From: CANQBR01 sp964641395
GTDB lineage: Bacteria; Bacillota; Negativicutes; Acidaminococcales; Acidaminococcaceae
Direction: 5' to 3'
NCBI GenBank assembly: GCA_964641395.1
Contig: CAZXKQ010000027.1
Location: forward strand, 1-24,536
DNA: 24,536 bases
Both the position numbers and the translations under genes were made by a program. This document shows positions 14,588 to 21,823 of the stretch, piece by piece. Each line of letters begins with the position of its first letter. The stretch's first letter is position 1. The notes beneath the pieces were generated by a model, which had not been told where the DNA came from, made no database searches, and saw only the letters and a program-made list of their open reading frames with translations.

Positions 14588-14647
14588 AACCCCTAGAGAG
14601 AGTGGCTTTTTACCTGCCCGGGCAGGAAGAAAGGAAGGAAGCGCTGT

Positions 14648-16255
14648 ATGGTTTATCTATTCGCCTTCTTAGGCGGCATAGCCCTGTTCCTGTACGGCAT
14701 GGAACTGATGAGCGACGGCCTCCAGAAGGCAGCTGGGGAAAAGTTACAGAAGATACTGGAGCGGATGACCGGCATCCTGGCCCTGGGCATCCTGCTGGGG
14801 GCAGTGGTCACCGGGGTGCTGCAGTCCTCCGGCGCCACCATCGTCATGACCATAGGCCTGGTCAATGCCGGCATGCTCACCTTCAAGCAGGCCTTCGGGG
14901 TGATCATGGGCGCCAACATCGGTACCACCATGACCGCCCAGTTGGTGGCCTTCAAGCTGACGGACTATATCACCCTGCTGGTCTTCATCGGCTTTATTAT
15001 CCAATTGGTGGCCAAGCGGCAGCACAGCAAGTACATAGGCCAGACCATCCTAGGCTTCGGCATCTTGATGATAGGCATGGAGATGATGCGCCATGCGGTA
15101 CTGCCCTTGAAGGACTTTCCCTTCTTCACCGACTTCATCGCCAACTTCTCCGCCCATCCCCTGGTGGGTCTGGCAGTGGGCATGCTGATGACGGTGGTAG
15201 TCCAGTCTAGCTCCGTAACCATCGGCGTCCTCATCGTCATGGCCAGCCAAGGCCTCATCGGCCTGGACGGGGCCATCCCGGTGCTGCTAGGCGACAACCT
15301 GGGCAGCTGCATCACCGCAGTGATCGCCTCCTTCAAGGCCAATATCACCGCCAAGCGGGTGGCCTGCTCCCACGTCCTCTTCAACGTGGTGGGCTGCACC
15401 ATCTTCGTAGTCTTCCTGGATTGGTTCATCAAGCTGGTGCTGATGATCTCCCCGGCGGGGGATATGGCTAGGCAGATCGCCAACGCCCACACCGCCTTTA
15501 ACGTGATCAACACCCTGCTCTTCATGCCCTTCGCCGGCGTCTTCGTCCGCCTCATCGAGGAGAAGCTGCTGCCCCAGAAGGGGCCGGTCATCACCCAGCG
15601 GCCTATCTACCTGGATAAGGCCATGCTGAACACTCCCCAGGTGGCCCTGAGCCTGGCGGTGAAGGAGATCGTGCGGATGGGCAACCTGGCCCGCAAGAAC
15701 GTGCGCCTGGGCCTAGAGTCCATCCAGACCTTCGACAGCGACAAGGTGAAGTTCGTCGAGGAGCACGAGCCGGTGGTGGACACCTTGGAGAAGGAGATCA
15801 CCGACTACCTGACCTTGATGAGCAGCCAGCCTATGTCTACGGCCATGAGCCTGCGCCACACCTGCCTGCTCCACGCCTGTGCGGACATCGAGCGGATAGG
15901 GGACCACGGCAAGACCCTGGCCAAGCGCTCTGAGCGGCTGCTGGAGATGGACGTCCAGTTCAGCGATGCGGCTAAGGCAGAGTTCCAAGACCTGATGAAC
16001 CTGGTGCTGGAGGCCAGCGGCAAGGCTATCGAGGCCTTGGAAAAGGACGATAAGGAGATAGCGGCCCAGGCCATAGAGGTGTGCCAGAAGGTCAAGGAGC
16101 AGCAAAAGTACATGCGCAAGAGCCACATCGACCGCTTAAAGGAGCAAAAGTGCAACGCCATCAACGGTTTCGTCATGATGGAGCTGATCATCAATATGAA
16201 GCGTGTGTCGGACCATTCCAAGAACATCGCCCAGTTGGTCCAGGGCACCTTCTAA
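14648..16255 (+). CDS. Na/Pi cotransporter family protein with C-terminal PhoU-like domain
   Basis: The 535-residue protein has an N-terminal membrane half (about 1-310) with the inverted repeat of Na_Pi cotransporters. The two signature QSS motifs are at 59-61 (GVLQSSGATIV) and 186-189 (VVQSSSVTIGV), each followed by a GANIGTT or GDNLGSC sequence. The C-terminal region (about 330-530) is helical and PhoU-like (MGNLARKNVRLGLESI, HTCLLHACADIERIGDHG), probably a cytoplasmic regulatory module. It should take up phosphate with sodium across the inner membrane. The length matches the bacterial YjbB/NptA-with-PhoU group. Its ATG at 14648 follows a GGAAGGAAG purine-rich site. It is flanked by its own promoter and terminator. 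Confidence 0.92.
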   Translation: MVYLFAFLGGIALFLYGMELMSDGLQKAAGEKLQKILERMTGILALGILLGAVVTGVLQSSGATIVMTIGLVNAGMLTFKQAFGVIMGANIGTTMTAQLVAFKLTDYITLLVFIGFIIQLVAKRQHSKYIGQTILGFGILMIGMEMMRHAVLPLKDFPFFTDFIANFSAHPLVGLAVGMLMTVVVQSSSVTIGVLIVMASQGLIGLDGAIPVLLGDNLGSCITAVIASFKANITAKRVACSHVLFNVVGCTIFVVFLDWFIKLVLMISPAGDMARQIANAHTAFNVINTLLFMPFAGVFVRLIEEKLLPQKGPVITQRPIYLDKAMLNTPQVALSLAVKEIVRMGNLARKNVRLGLESIQTFDSDKVKFVEEHEPVVDTLEKEITDYLTLMSSQPMSTAMSLRHTCLLHACADIERIGDHGKTLAKRSERLLEMDVQFSDAAKAEFQDLMNLVLEASGKAIEALEKDDKEIAAQAIEVCQKVKEQQKYMRKSHIDRLKEQKCNAINGFVMMELIINMKRVSDHSKNIAQLVQGTF

Positions 16256-16299
16256 GCCAGGGCCCTGGCTCCAGAGGGAGGGGGCTGAGACAGTTAGGG

Positions 16300-16334
16300 G
16301 GGCTGGCGGCTTTTTAGCTAGCCAGCCCTCTTTC
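16300..16334 (+). terminator. terminator after the Na/Pi cotransporter gene
   Basis: GGGCTGGC (16300-16307) pairs with GCCAGCCC (16321-16328); an inner GCT-TTTT-AGC extends the hairpin, and TCTTTC follows. It ends 38 bases before the next ATG, so readthrough may still feed the yigZ gene, for which I see no separate strong promoter. Confidence 0.75.
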
Positions 16335-16371
16335 ACTAACCAGCCGCCCCGTGCAGGAAGGAGGGAGAGGG

Positions 16372-17004
16372 ATGCTGCTTACCATAGCCCGGGCTGTGCA
16401 GGTGGAAAGGTTAATAGCTAAATCCCGCTTCATCTGCCGCTTGCAGAGGGTGGGCAGCGAGGCGGAGGCCCAGGCCTTCATCAAAGAGGTGAAGAAGGAG
16501 CACTGGGACGCCAGCCACAACTGCAGTGCCTATATTATCGACCAGGCCGCCCAACGCTCCAGCGACGACGGGGAGCCGGCCGGCACCGCCGGGGCCCCTA
16601 TGCTGGGGGTGTTGCGGCACCAGCAGCTGCAGCAGGTGGCGGCAGTGGTGACCCGCTACTTCGGCGGCATCAAGCTGGGGACGGGAGGCCTGGTGCGGGC
16701 CTACAGCGGCTGCGTCCAAGAGGCGGTGGCGGCGGCAGGGCTGGTGCAGCTGGTCATGGCCGGCTGCTACGGCTTCAGCTGCCCGGCGGCGGCGGCAGGG
16801 CGGCTGCTGAGCCAGCTCTACAGCCAGGCCGCCTACCCGGTGGCAGGGGTGGAGCACGGGGAGCCTACCCTTATCCAGCTCCTGTTGGAGCCGGGCCAGG
16901 TGGAGGAGGCGGAGCAGTACCTCACTGCCAGGCTGGGACGGCCTCTGCAGCTGCAGCTGCTGGGCCGGCAGTGGCTGGAAAGGGAAGTCGGGCCCAGTCT
17001 TTAA
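16372..17004 (+). CDS. yigZ: YigZ/IMPACT family protein
   Basis: The 210-residue protein has the N-terminal IMPACT (UPF0029) domain. Its signature SSDDGEPAGTAGAPML is followed by VVTRYFGGIKLGTGGLVRAYS, and a C-terminal DUF1949-like ferredoxin-fold region comes after. These proteins are widespread; the bacterial role is poorly defined, while eukaryotic IMPACT inhibits Gcn2 at the ribosome. I chose ATG 16372, which has GGAGGG upstream. A longer GTG start at 16351 would include the ribosome-binding site in the coding sequence. Its TAA stop overlaps the Fur-like palindrome that controls the following chelatase genes. Confidence 0.9.
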   Translation: MLLTIARAVQVERLIAKSRFICRLQRVGSEAEAQAFIKEVKKEHWDASHNCSAYIIDQAAQRSSDDGEPAGTAGAPMLGVLRHQQLQQVAAVVTRYFGGIKLGTGGLVRAYSGCVQEAVAAAGLVQLVMAGCYGFSCPAAAAGRLLSQLYSQAAYPVAGVEHGEPTLIQLLLEPGQVEEAEQYLTARLGRPLQLQLLGRQWLEREVGPSL

Positions 17005-17053
17005 TGATAATCATTCCAATTTTATTGACCTTTGCAACTAATAATGTTATAAT
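17003..17053 (+). promoter_or_regulatory. Fur-type operator and strong promoter of the cbiK pair
   Basis: AATGAT-A-ATCATT (17003-17015) is a perfect 13-bp palindrome matching the core of the classical Fur box. It is followed by TTGACC (17025-17030), a 17-base spacer and TATAAT (17048-17053). The operator lies just upstream of the -35 box and overlaps the yigZ stop codon. This predicts metal-responsive control of the chelatase genes. Related family members (Zur, PerR, Mur) bind similar sites, so the metal is inferred. No B12-box riboswitch is visible in the 87-base leader. Confidence 0.7.
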
Positions 17054-17140
17054 AATCATAGCGTTGGCTTATAGTGATTCCATACAAACACTCTCTGGGT
17101 TTCAATAGCCGACAGTATAAAGACAAAGGAGCTAGAGAAG

Positions 17141-18166
17141 ATGAAAAGTTGGAAGAAATTTGCCGCCCTCTCCCTGACTGTGGCCGCCCTGCTAGGCCTC
17201 AGCGCCACCGGCTATGCCGCCTACCAGCTCAGCGACGAGGTGAAGGATGCAACGCCGGCCCTCTTGCAGGCCTCCCAGATCGGGGTGAAGGTCAACGAGA
17301 ACGCCGCCCTGGCCAACCTGCCGGACAAGGATGCCATCCTGGTGATGAGCTTCGGCACCACCTTTAAGGACAACCGGGAGAAGACCATCAACGCCACCGT
17401 GGACGCCATCAAGGGCGCCCATCCGGGGGTGAGGGTGGAGCTGGCCTTTACCTCCCACATCATCATCGACCGGGTGAAGGAGAAGGAGGGGCTGGAGATC
17501 CCCACTCCGGAAAAGGCCTTGGCCGCCCTAAAGGAAGAGGGCTACAGCCGCATCGCCTTGGTTACACTGGACATCATTCCCGGCATGGAGTATGCCTACA
17601 AGGACGCAGTGTACAACCTGCACAAGAACGACTTTAAGAAGGTGGCCTTCGGCACCCCCCTGATGTACTGGCAGGGGCAGGAGGGCCAGGCAGACGACGT
17701 GAAGGAGACTATGAAGGCTGTGAGCAGCCAGTTCCCCCTCTTGGAGAAGAAGGACGCAGTGCTGCTGATGGCCCATGGCACCCCCCATCCCGCCAACGCT
17801 TACTACAGCGTAATGCAGAATAGGCTGGACGAGCTAGGCCTGGACCAGGCTCTGATCTTCTCGGTGGAGGGCTGGCCCCACCTAGATACGGTGATCCCCG
17901 TCCTCAAGGAGAAGAAGATCAAGCACGTCACCCTGATGCCCCTGATGATGGTAGCCGGCGACCACGCTAACAACGACATGGCCGGGGAGGAAGAGGACTC
18001 CTTCAAGTCCATCCTGGAGAAGGAGGGCTTCAAGGTGGATACCTACCTCCACGGCCTAGGTGAGAACCCTGCTGTACGCCAACTGTTCGTAAAGCGGGCT
18101 GCTGAGGCCTACAAGGCCCTGCAGGCAGAGAAGCAGGAAGCAGAGGGAGCGGCTAAGGCCGAATAA
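17141..18166 (+). CDS. cbiK: exported CbiK-type chelatase (sirohydrochlorin cobaltochelatase family)
   Basis: The 341-residue precursor has a Sec signal peptide: KSWKK, a hydrophobic core at about 7-22 and a likely cleavage after SATGYA near residue 26. The mature part is CbiK, a class II chelatase. It keeps both metal/catalytic histidines, H212 in MAHGTPHPAN and H275 in VVAGDHANNDMAG, and the glutamate in FSVEGWP. CbiK inserts Co2+ (or Fe2+) into sirohydrochlorin, but that chemistry is cytoplasmic. An exported homologue in Desulfovibrio vulgaris has been described as haem-binding. H106 (AFTSHIII) lies where the cytoplasmic paralogue has Ala, so it is a candidate extra haem ligand. The C-terminus is an Ala/Glu-rich tail. 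AAGGAG precedes the ATG, and a Fur-like operator lies upstream. Confidence 0.88.
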   Translation: MKSWKKFAALSLTVAALLGLSATGYAAYQLSDEVKDATPALLQASQIGVKVNENAALANLPDKDAILVMSFGTTFKDNREKTINATVDAIKGAHPGVRVELAFTSHIIIDRVKEKEGLEIPTPEKALAALKEEGYSRIALVTLDIIPGMEYAYKDAVYNLHKNDFKKVAFGTPLMYWQGQEGQADDVKETMKAVSSQFPLLEKKDAVLLMAHGTPHPANAYYSVMQNRLDELGLDQALIFSVEGWPHLDTVIPVLKEKKIKHVTLMPLMMVAGDHANNDMAGEEEDSFKSILEKEGFKVDTYLHGLGENPAVRQLFVKRAAEAYKALQAEKQEAEGAAKAE

Positions 18167-18186
18167 GGAAGGAAGGGTTTTGTCGG

Positions 18187-18215
18187 GCCCTGCCCTGAGG
18201 GGCAGGGCTTTGTCT
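18187..18215 (+). terminator. terminator-like attenuator between the two cbiK genes
   Basis: GCCCTGCCC (18187-18195) pairs perfectly with GGGCAGGGC (18200-18208) around TGAG, followed by TTTGTCTT. The T-run is interrupted and no promoter is obvious before the second gene, so partial termination with readthrough is likely. Confidence 0.6.
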
Positions 18216-18255
18216 TGGCAGCCTTTAGCAGCTGGCGGCAAGAAAGGGGTAGGAG

Positions 18256-19056
18256 ATGGGCAAGAGGGCACTAGTGGTGGTGAGCTTCGGCACCAGCTTC
18301 GCTGAGAGCCGGACAGCAGACATAGGAGGGATAGAGGAGGCCCTGGCGGCGGCCTTCCCGGCCTACGACAGCTACCGGGCCTTCACCTCTGCCTTCATCC
18401 GGGCCAGGCTGGCCCGGGAGGGCATAACTGTAGCCTCTCCCCAGGAGGTGTTGGCCCAACTGGCGGCGGCAGGTTATGAGGAGGTGCTGGTGCAGCCCAC
18501 CCACCTGCTGGAGGGGGAGGAGTACCAGGGGAAGATCCTGGCCCTGGCAGCCGCCTTTCAATCCCGCTTCGCCAAACTGGTGCTAGGCCGGCCCCTGCTG
18601 GCTGCCGAGGAGGACTACGGCCTGCTGGCGGCGGCCTTGACGGCCCAGCTGCCTCCCTTGGGGTTGGAGGAGGGCTGGCTGTACATGGGCCACGGCACCC
18701 CTAGGGCCGCTAACAGGGCCTATGGTTACAGCTATCGGCGGCTGCAGGCCGCCTTCGCCGCCCTCCATCCCCAGGTACTCCTGGCCACGGTGGAGGAGGG
18801 GGACAGCCCTAACCTGGAGGAGGCCCTGAGGGAGATCCAGGCTAGGGGCTATAAGAGGGTGCACCTGGCCCCCCTGATGGTGGTGGCAGGGGAGCACGCC
18901 GCCCACGACATGGCGGGATCCCAGCCTAACAGCTGGAAGAGCCGTATCGAAGCCCTGGGCGCCGCCGTCTGCTGCCACAGCCAAGGCCTGGGCCGGCTGC
19001 GGGCGGTGCAGGCCCTCTATATACAGCATCTCTTAGCGGCCCTGGCAGGCAGCTAG
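18256..19056 (+). CDS. cbiK: cytoplasmic CbiK-type sirohydrochlorin cobaltochelatase
   Basis: The 266-residue protein is close in length to Salmonella CbiK (264), which inserts Co2+ into sirohydrochlorin in anaerobic B12 synthesis. There is no signal peptide; it starts MGKRALVVVSFGTSFAESR. The chelatase histidines are H146 in MGHGTPRAAN and H214 in VVAGEHAAHDMAG, close to Salmonella H145 and H207. The usual glutamate region reads ATVEEGDSP. The ATG at 18256 is preceded by GGGGTAGGAG. It follows the exported paralogue by 89 bp with an attenuator-like hairpin between them, and no other cob/cbi genes lie in the window. It could equally supply siroheme or haem-pathway metal insertion, given the Fur-type control upstream. 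Confidence 0.9.
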   Translation: MGKRALVVVSFGTSFAESRTADIGGIEEALAAAFPAYDSYRAFTSAFIRARLAREGITVASPQEVLAQLAAAGYEEVLVQPTHLLEGEEYQGKILALAAAFQSRFAKLVLGRPLLAAEEDYGLLAAALTAQLPPLGLEEGWLYMGHGTPRAANRAYGYSYRRLQAAFAALHPQVLLATVEEGDSPNLEEALREIQARGYKRVHLAPLMVVAGEHAAHDMAGSQPNSWKSRIEALGAAVCCHSQGLGRLRAVQALYIQHLLAALAGS

Positions 19057-19100
19057 GAGGGCTGCGGGGGATAAAACCACTGCTAGCAAGGGCTTTTTCC

Positions 19101-19139
19101 GCCTGGTCAGCGCTAAATTGCGCTTTCCAGGCTTTTTTT
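19101..19139 (+). terminator. terminator of the cbiK operon
   Basis: GCCTGG (19101-19106) pairs with CCAGGC (19127-19132), with an inner GCGC/GCGC stem, followed by seven Ts (19133-19139). The T-run abuts the next promoter's -35 box. Confidence 0.85.
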
Positions 19140-19140
19140 C

Positions 19141-19170
19141 TTGCACCTTTATTCAGACTTATGGTATAAT
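19141..19170 (+). promoter_or_regulatory. promoter of the dcuC gene
   Basis: TTGCAC (19141-19146) and TATAAT (19165-19170) are separated by 18 bases. Transcription should begin near 19177. The upstream terminator isolates this unit from the cbiK pair, so any Fur effect should not extend here. Confidence 0.75.
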
Positions 19171-19215
19171 AAGCCATACCATTTTGCGCAATTTTTAAGG
19201 AAAGGAGCTAAGCAA

Positions 19216-20592
19216 ATGGGTGTACTAATATCTGCCATTGTTTTATTTTGGGTAGGATTTATGATCTATAAAAGATATAAACCCCAGCCCGTCCTCTTCA
19301 TCGGCGGCTTGGTGCTGATGTACATAGCCGTCCTCCTGGGCTACGGCACCATTGCCGGGCCCAAGGCCACCACCGGCGCCGTGTTCTTCGATGCCTTTGA
19401 CGGCATCAGGGCGGTAATGAGTTCTACGGCTGCCAAGCTGGGCCTGAACATCATGTCCGTAGGCGCCTTCGCCAAGTACATGGAGAAGATCGGCGCCTCT
19501 AAGGCCCTGGTAAGGATGACCATCAGGCCCCTGCTGGCCTTGAAGGCTCCCTATCTGGTAATGGCCGCCACCTGGATCATGGGCATGTTCATCGGCCTCT
19601 GCATCAACTCCGCCTCCGGCCTGGCCATGCTGTTGATGGTAACCATCTATCCCCTGCTGATCGGCTTAGGCGTATCCCGCCTCTCCGCCACCACCGCAGT
19701 AGCCACCACCCTCTGCCTTGACTGGTCCCCTGCCGATACCGGCACCATCCTCTCGGCAGAGACTGCCGGCATCAACCCGGTTATCTACTGGAGCCATTAC
19801 CAGGTGCCGGTAGCAGCCGTAACCCTGGTGGTTGTCTCCGTCCTCCACTACTTTACCCAGAAATACTTCGATAAGAAGGCCGGCCACGTCGTGACCCCCA
19901 TCGAGGTAGAGAAGGCCGATGCTGAGCAGGAAGAGTCCAAGGTGCCCGGCTTCTACGCCCTGCTGCCCGTCATCCCCCTGGCCCTCATCTTAGTCTTCAG
20001 CCCCTTGCTGATCAGCAGCATCAAGGTGAACATCGTAACCGCCATGTACATCGGCCTCGCCGTCGGCATGATCTGCGAGTACGCCCGCTGGCGTGACGGC
20101 AAGAAGGTGCTGGGCGACATCCAGACCTTCTTCGACGGCATGGGCCTGCAGATGGCCAACGTAATCACCCTGATCGTAGCCGGCCAGACCTTCGCCAAGG
20201 GCCTCATCTCCATGGGCGTTATCACCACCCTGGTAGAGGGCTCTAAGAACCTGGGCTTCAGCCCCATGGCTATGATGCTGGTCATGGTAGCCATCATCGC
20301 CGGTTCCGCCATCGTTATGGGCAGCGGCAACGCCCCCTTCTTCGCCTTTGCCGGCCTCACCCCGGCCATCGCCACGGCCAGCGGCATCCACTCTGTGCTG
20401 ATGTTGCTGCCCATGCACTTTGCCGCTTCCATCATGCGTAACTGCTCTCCTATTACCGCGGTTATCGTCGTATCGTCCGGTATGGGCGGCGTCTCCCCCT
20501 TTGATGTAATCAAGCGGACCGCCATCCCCATGGCCGGCGCCATGATCGTAACCCTGGGCATGACCTTCCTGTACTACACCACCGGCTGGTGA
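19216..20592 (+). CDS. dcuC: DcuC-family anaerobic C4-dicarboxylate transporter
   Basis: The 458-residue integral membrane protein matches E. coli DcuC in length (461) and general layout, with about 12 hydrophobic segments. Recognisable features include the N-terminal ISAIVLFWVGFMIYKRYKPQPVL, the central CLDWSPADTGTILSAETAG segment and the C-terminal MGSGNAPFFAFAGL and HFAASIMRNCSPITAVIVV. In anaerobes DcuC exports succinate or exchanges fumarate and succinate across the inner membrane. I chose ATG 19216, which has AAAGGAG upstream. A TTG-initiated extension back to 19141 would overlap the promoter. It is probably monocistronic, with a good terminator at 20640-20671. Confidence 0.88.
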   Translation: MGVLISAIVLFWVGFMIYKRYKPQPVLFIGGLVLMYIAVLLGYGTIAGPKATTGAVFFDAFDGIRAVMSSTAAKLGLNIMSVGAFAKYMEKIGASKALVRMTIRPLLALKAPYLVMAATWIMGMFIGLCINSASGLAMLLMVTIYPLLIGLGVSRLSATTAVATTLCLDWSPADTGTILSAETAGINPVIYWSHYQVPVAAVTLVVVSVLHYFTQKYFDKKAGHVVTPIEVEKADAEQEESKVPGFYALLPVIPLALILVFSPLLISSIKVNIVTAMYIGLAVGMICEYARWRDGKKVLGDIQTFFDGMGLQMANVITLIVAGQTFAKGLISMGVITTLVEGSKNLGFSPMAMMLVMVAIIAGSAIVMGSGNAPFFAFAGLTPAIATASGIHSVLMLLPMHFAASIMRNCSPITAVIVVSSGMGGVSPFDVIKRTAIPMAGAMIVTLGMTFLYYTTGW

Positions 20593-20639
20593 GCAGGCTG
20601 GCGCTGCCTTGAGGGGCAGTCAAGTTGAACCTGAACCGA

Positions 20640-20671
20640 GAGGCATCCTGTCTAGGCAGGGTGCCTCTTTT
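20640..20671 (+). terminator. terminator of dcuC
   Basis: GAGGCATCCTG (20640-20650) pairs with CAGGGTGCCTC (20657-20667) with one G-U pair, followed by TTTTC. Confidence 0.85.
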
Positions 20672-20676
20672 CTGCG

Positions 20677-20706
20677 TTGACAAGGCTTGGGGCCGGGTCG
20701 TATAAT
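20677..20706 (+). promoter_or_regulatory. near-consensus promoter of the dipeptidase gene
   Basis: A perfect TTGACA (20677-20682) and a perfect TATAAT (20701-20706) are separated by 18 bases. The GC-rich leader of about 105 bases contains GTCC-CTAG-GGAC and CCCCC-TGCAA-GGGGG hairpins; I recognise no riboswitch in it. Confidence 0.8.
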
Positions 20707-20818
20707 CTTCTTAGCCCTGCTTACCCCGGCCTAGGATCGCTGGTCGTCCCTAGGGACGGCCCCCCTGCAAGGGGGTGGGGAGGGGCAGTTACGGCAGGGG
20801 AGAAGGGAGGCAGAGCCT

Positions 20819-21769
20819 ATGTATATCTGCGATTGCCACTGTGACACTTTGACGGCCCTCTACCGCCAGGGGCTGAGCCTGTACAGCAACCAACTACATT
20901 TTGACCTGCGGCGGCAGCAGGCCCTAGGAGGCGGCCTCCAGTTCATGGCCATCTACGTGCCTACCAGGGAGTTCCGCTACTACGGGGGCCTGCGCTACAC
21001 CCTCTGCCTCTTGGACAAGTACTTGCAGGAGCTGGCGGCCCTCAGGCAGGCGGGGGTGGACGTGCTGCCCATCCTCAGCGCCCAGGACGCAGGCCGGGCC
21101 CTGGAGCATAAAAGCGCCACCCTGCTGAGCATCGAGGAGGGCGGGGCCTTAGACGGCTCCCTGGAAGCCCTCCGCTGCCTCTACGCCCTAGGGGTGCGGG
21201 CCCTCACCCTCACCTGGAGCAACCGTAACGACATCGCCGACGGCATCAACGAGGCCGGCACTGGCGGCGGCCTGACCAGCTTCGGCCGCCAGGTGGTGGC
21301 AGAGATGAACCGGCTGGGCATGGCGGTGGACGTGAGCCACATCGCCCCCGCCGGCTTCTGGGACGTGCTGGCGGTGAGCAAGAAGCCGCCCCTGGCCAGC
21401 CATTCCAATGCCAAGGCCCTCTGCAGCCATCCCCGCAACTTGGACGATGAGCAGCTCAAGGCCCTGGCGGCGGCAGGCGGGGTGGTAGGCATCACCTTCG
21501 CCGGCCAGTTCTTAGAGGAAGACTACCACGACGCCTGCATCCACAGCGTCTACAAGCACCTGGCCTACATGCTGGACCTGCTAGGGGAGGACCAGCACCT
21601 AGGCTTTGGCAGCGACTTTGACGGCATCAGCCACCCTCCTTACAACATCAAGGGGGTGGAGGACTACGCCCCCCTGCTGGACTATTTGAGCCAGCAGGGC
21701 TTCAGCGATACCACTATAGCTAGGCTCAGCCACCAGAACGTGCTGGCCTATCTGGCAAGAGTACTGTAA
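20819..21769 (+). CDS. membrane dipeptidase (peptidase family M19)
   Basis: The 316-residue zinc-dependent dipeptidase has the M19/renal dipeptidase motifs in order. HCD (H7, D9) binds the binuclear zinc. Then come the bridging glutamate in LLSIEEGGAL, VDVSHIAPAGFWDV with a zinc histidine, ASHSNAKALCSHPRNLDDEQ with the next histidines, and GFGSDFDGI with the catalytic-site aspartate. Despite the family name there is no signal peptide, so it acts in the cytoplasm on dipeptides (often with broad or D-residue specificity). GGGAGG precedes the ATG at 20819. It has its own strong promoter. The next gene begins 54 bases after its stop with no terminator, so the two may be cotranscribed. Confidence 0.92.
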   Translation: MYICDCHCDTLTALYRQGLSLYSNQLHFDLRRQQALGGGLQFMAIYVPTREFRYYGGLRYTLCLLDKYLQELAALRQAGVDVLPILSAQDAGRALEHKSATLLSIEEGGALDGSLEALRCLYALGVRALTLTWSNRNDIADGINEAGTGGGLTSFGRQVVAEMNRLGMAVDVSHIAPAGFWDVLAVSKKPPLASHSNAKALCSHPRNLDDEQLKALAAAGGVVGITFAGQFLEEDYHDACIHSVYKHLAYMLDLLGEDQHLGFGSDFDGISHPPYNIKGVEDYAPLLDYLSQQGFSDTTIARLSHQNVLAYLARVL

Positions 21770-21823
21770 GCGGTCGCCTGCCTCCTTGGTCGCCAGGGAG
21801 CAGCCGGCAGAAGGAGGGGGAAG

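Noticed and set aside
16256..16269. Perfect 14-bp palindrome GCCAGGGCCCTGGC after the Na/Pi gene
   Set aside because: It has no loop and lies directly at the stop codon, upstream of a better terminator. In GC-rich DNA it may be chance, and no second copy was noticed.
17054..17140. Cobalamin riboswitch before the cbiK pair
   Set aside because: The leader is under 90 bases, AT-rich, and lacks a B12-box-like sequence. The Fur-type palindrome explains regulation better.
20713..20818. Riboswitch in the dipeptidase leader
   Set aside because: Only short GC hairpins are visible, with no conserved aptamer core that I recognise and no terminator/anti-terminator alternative.
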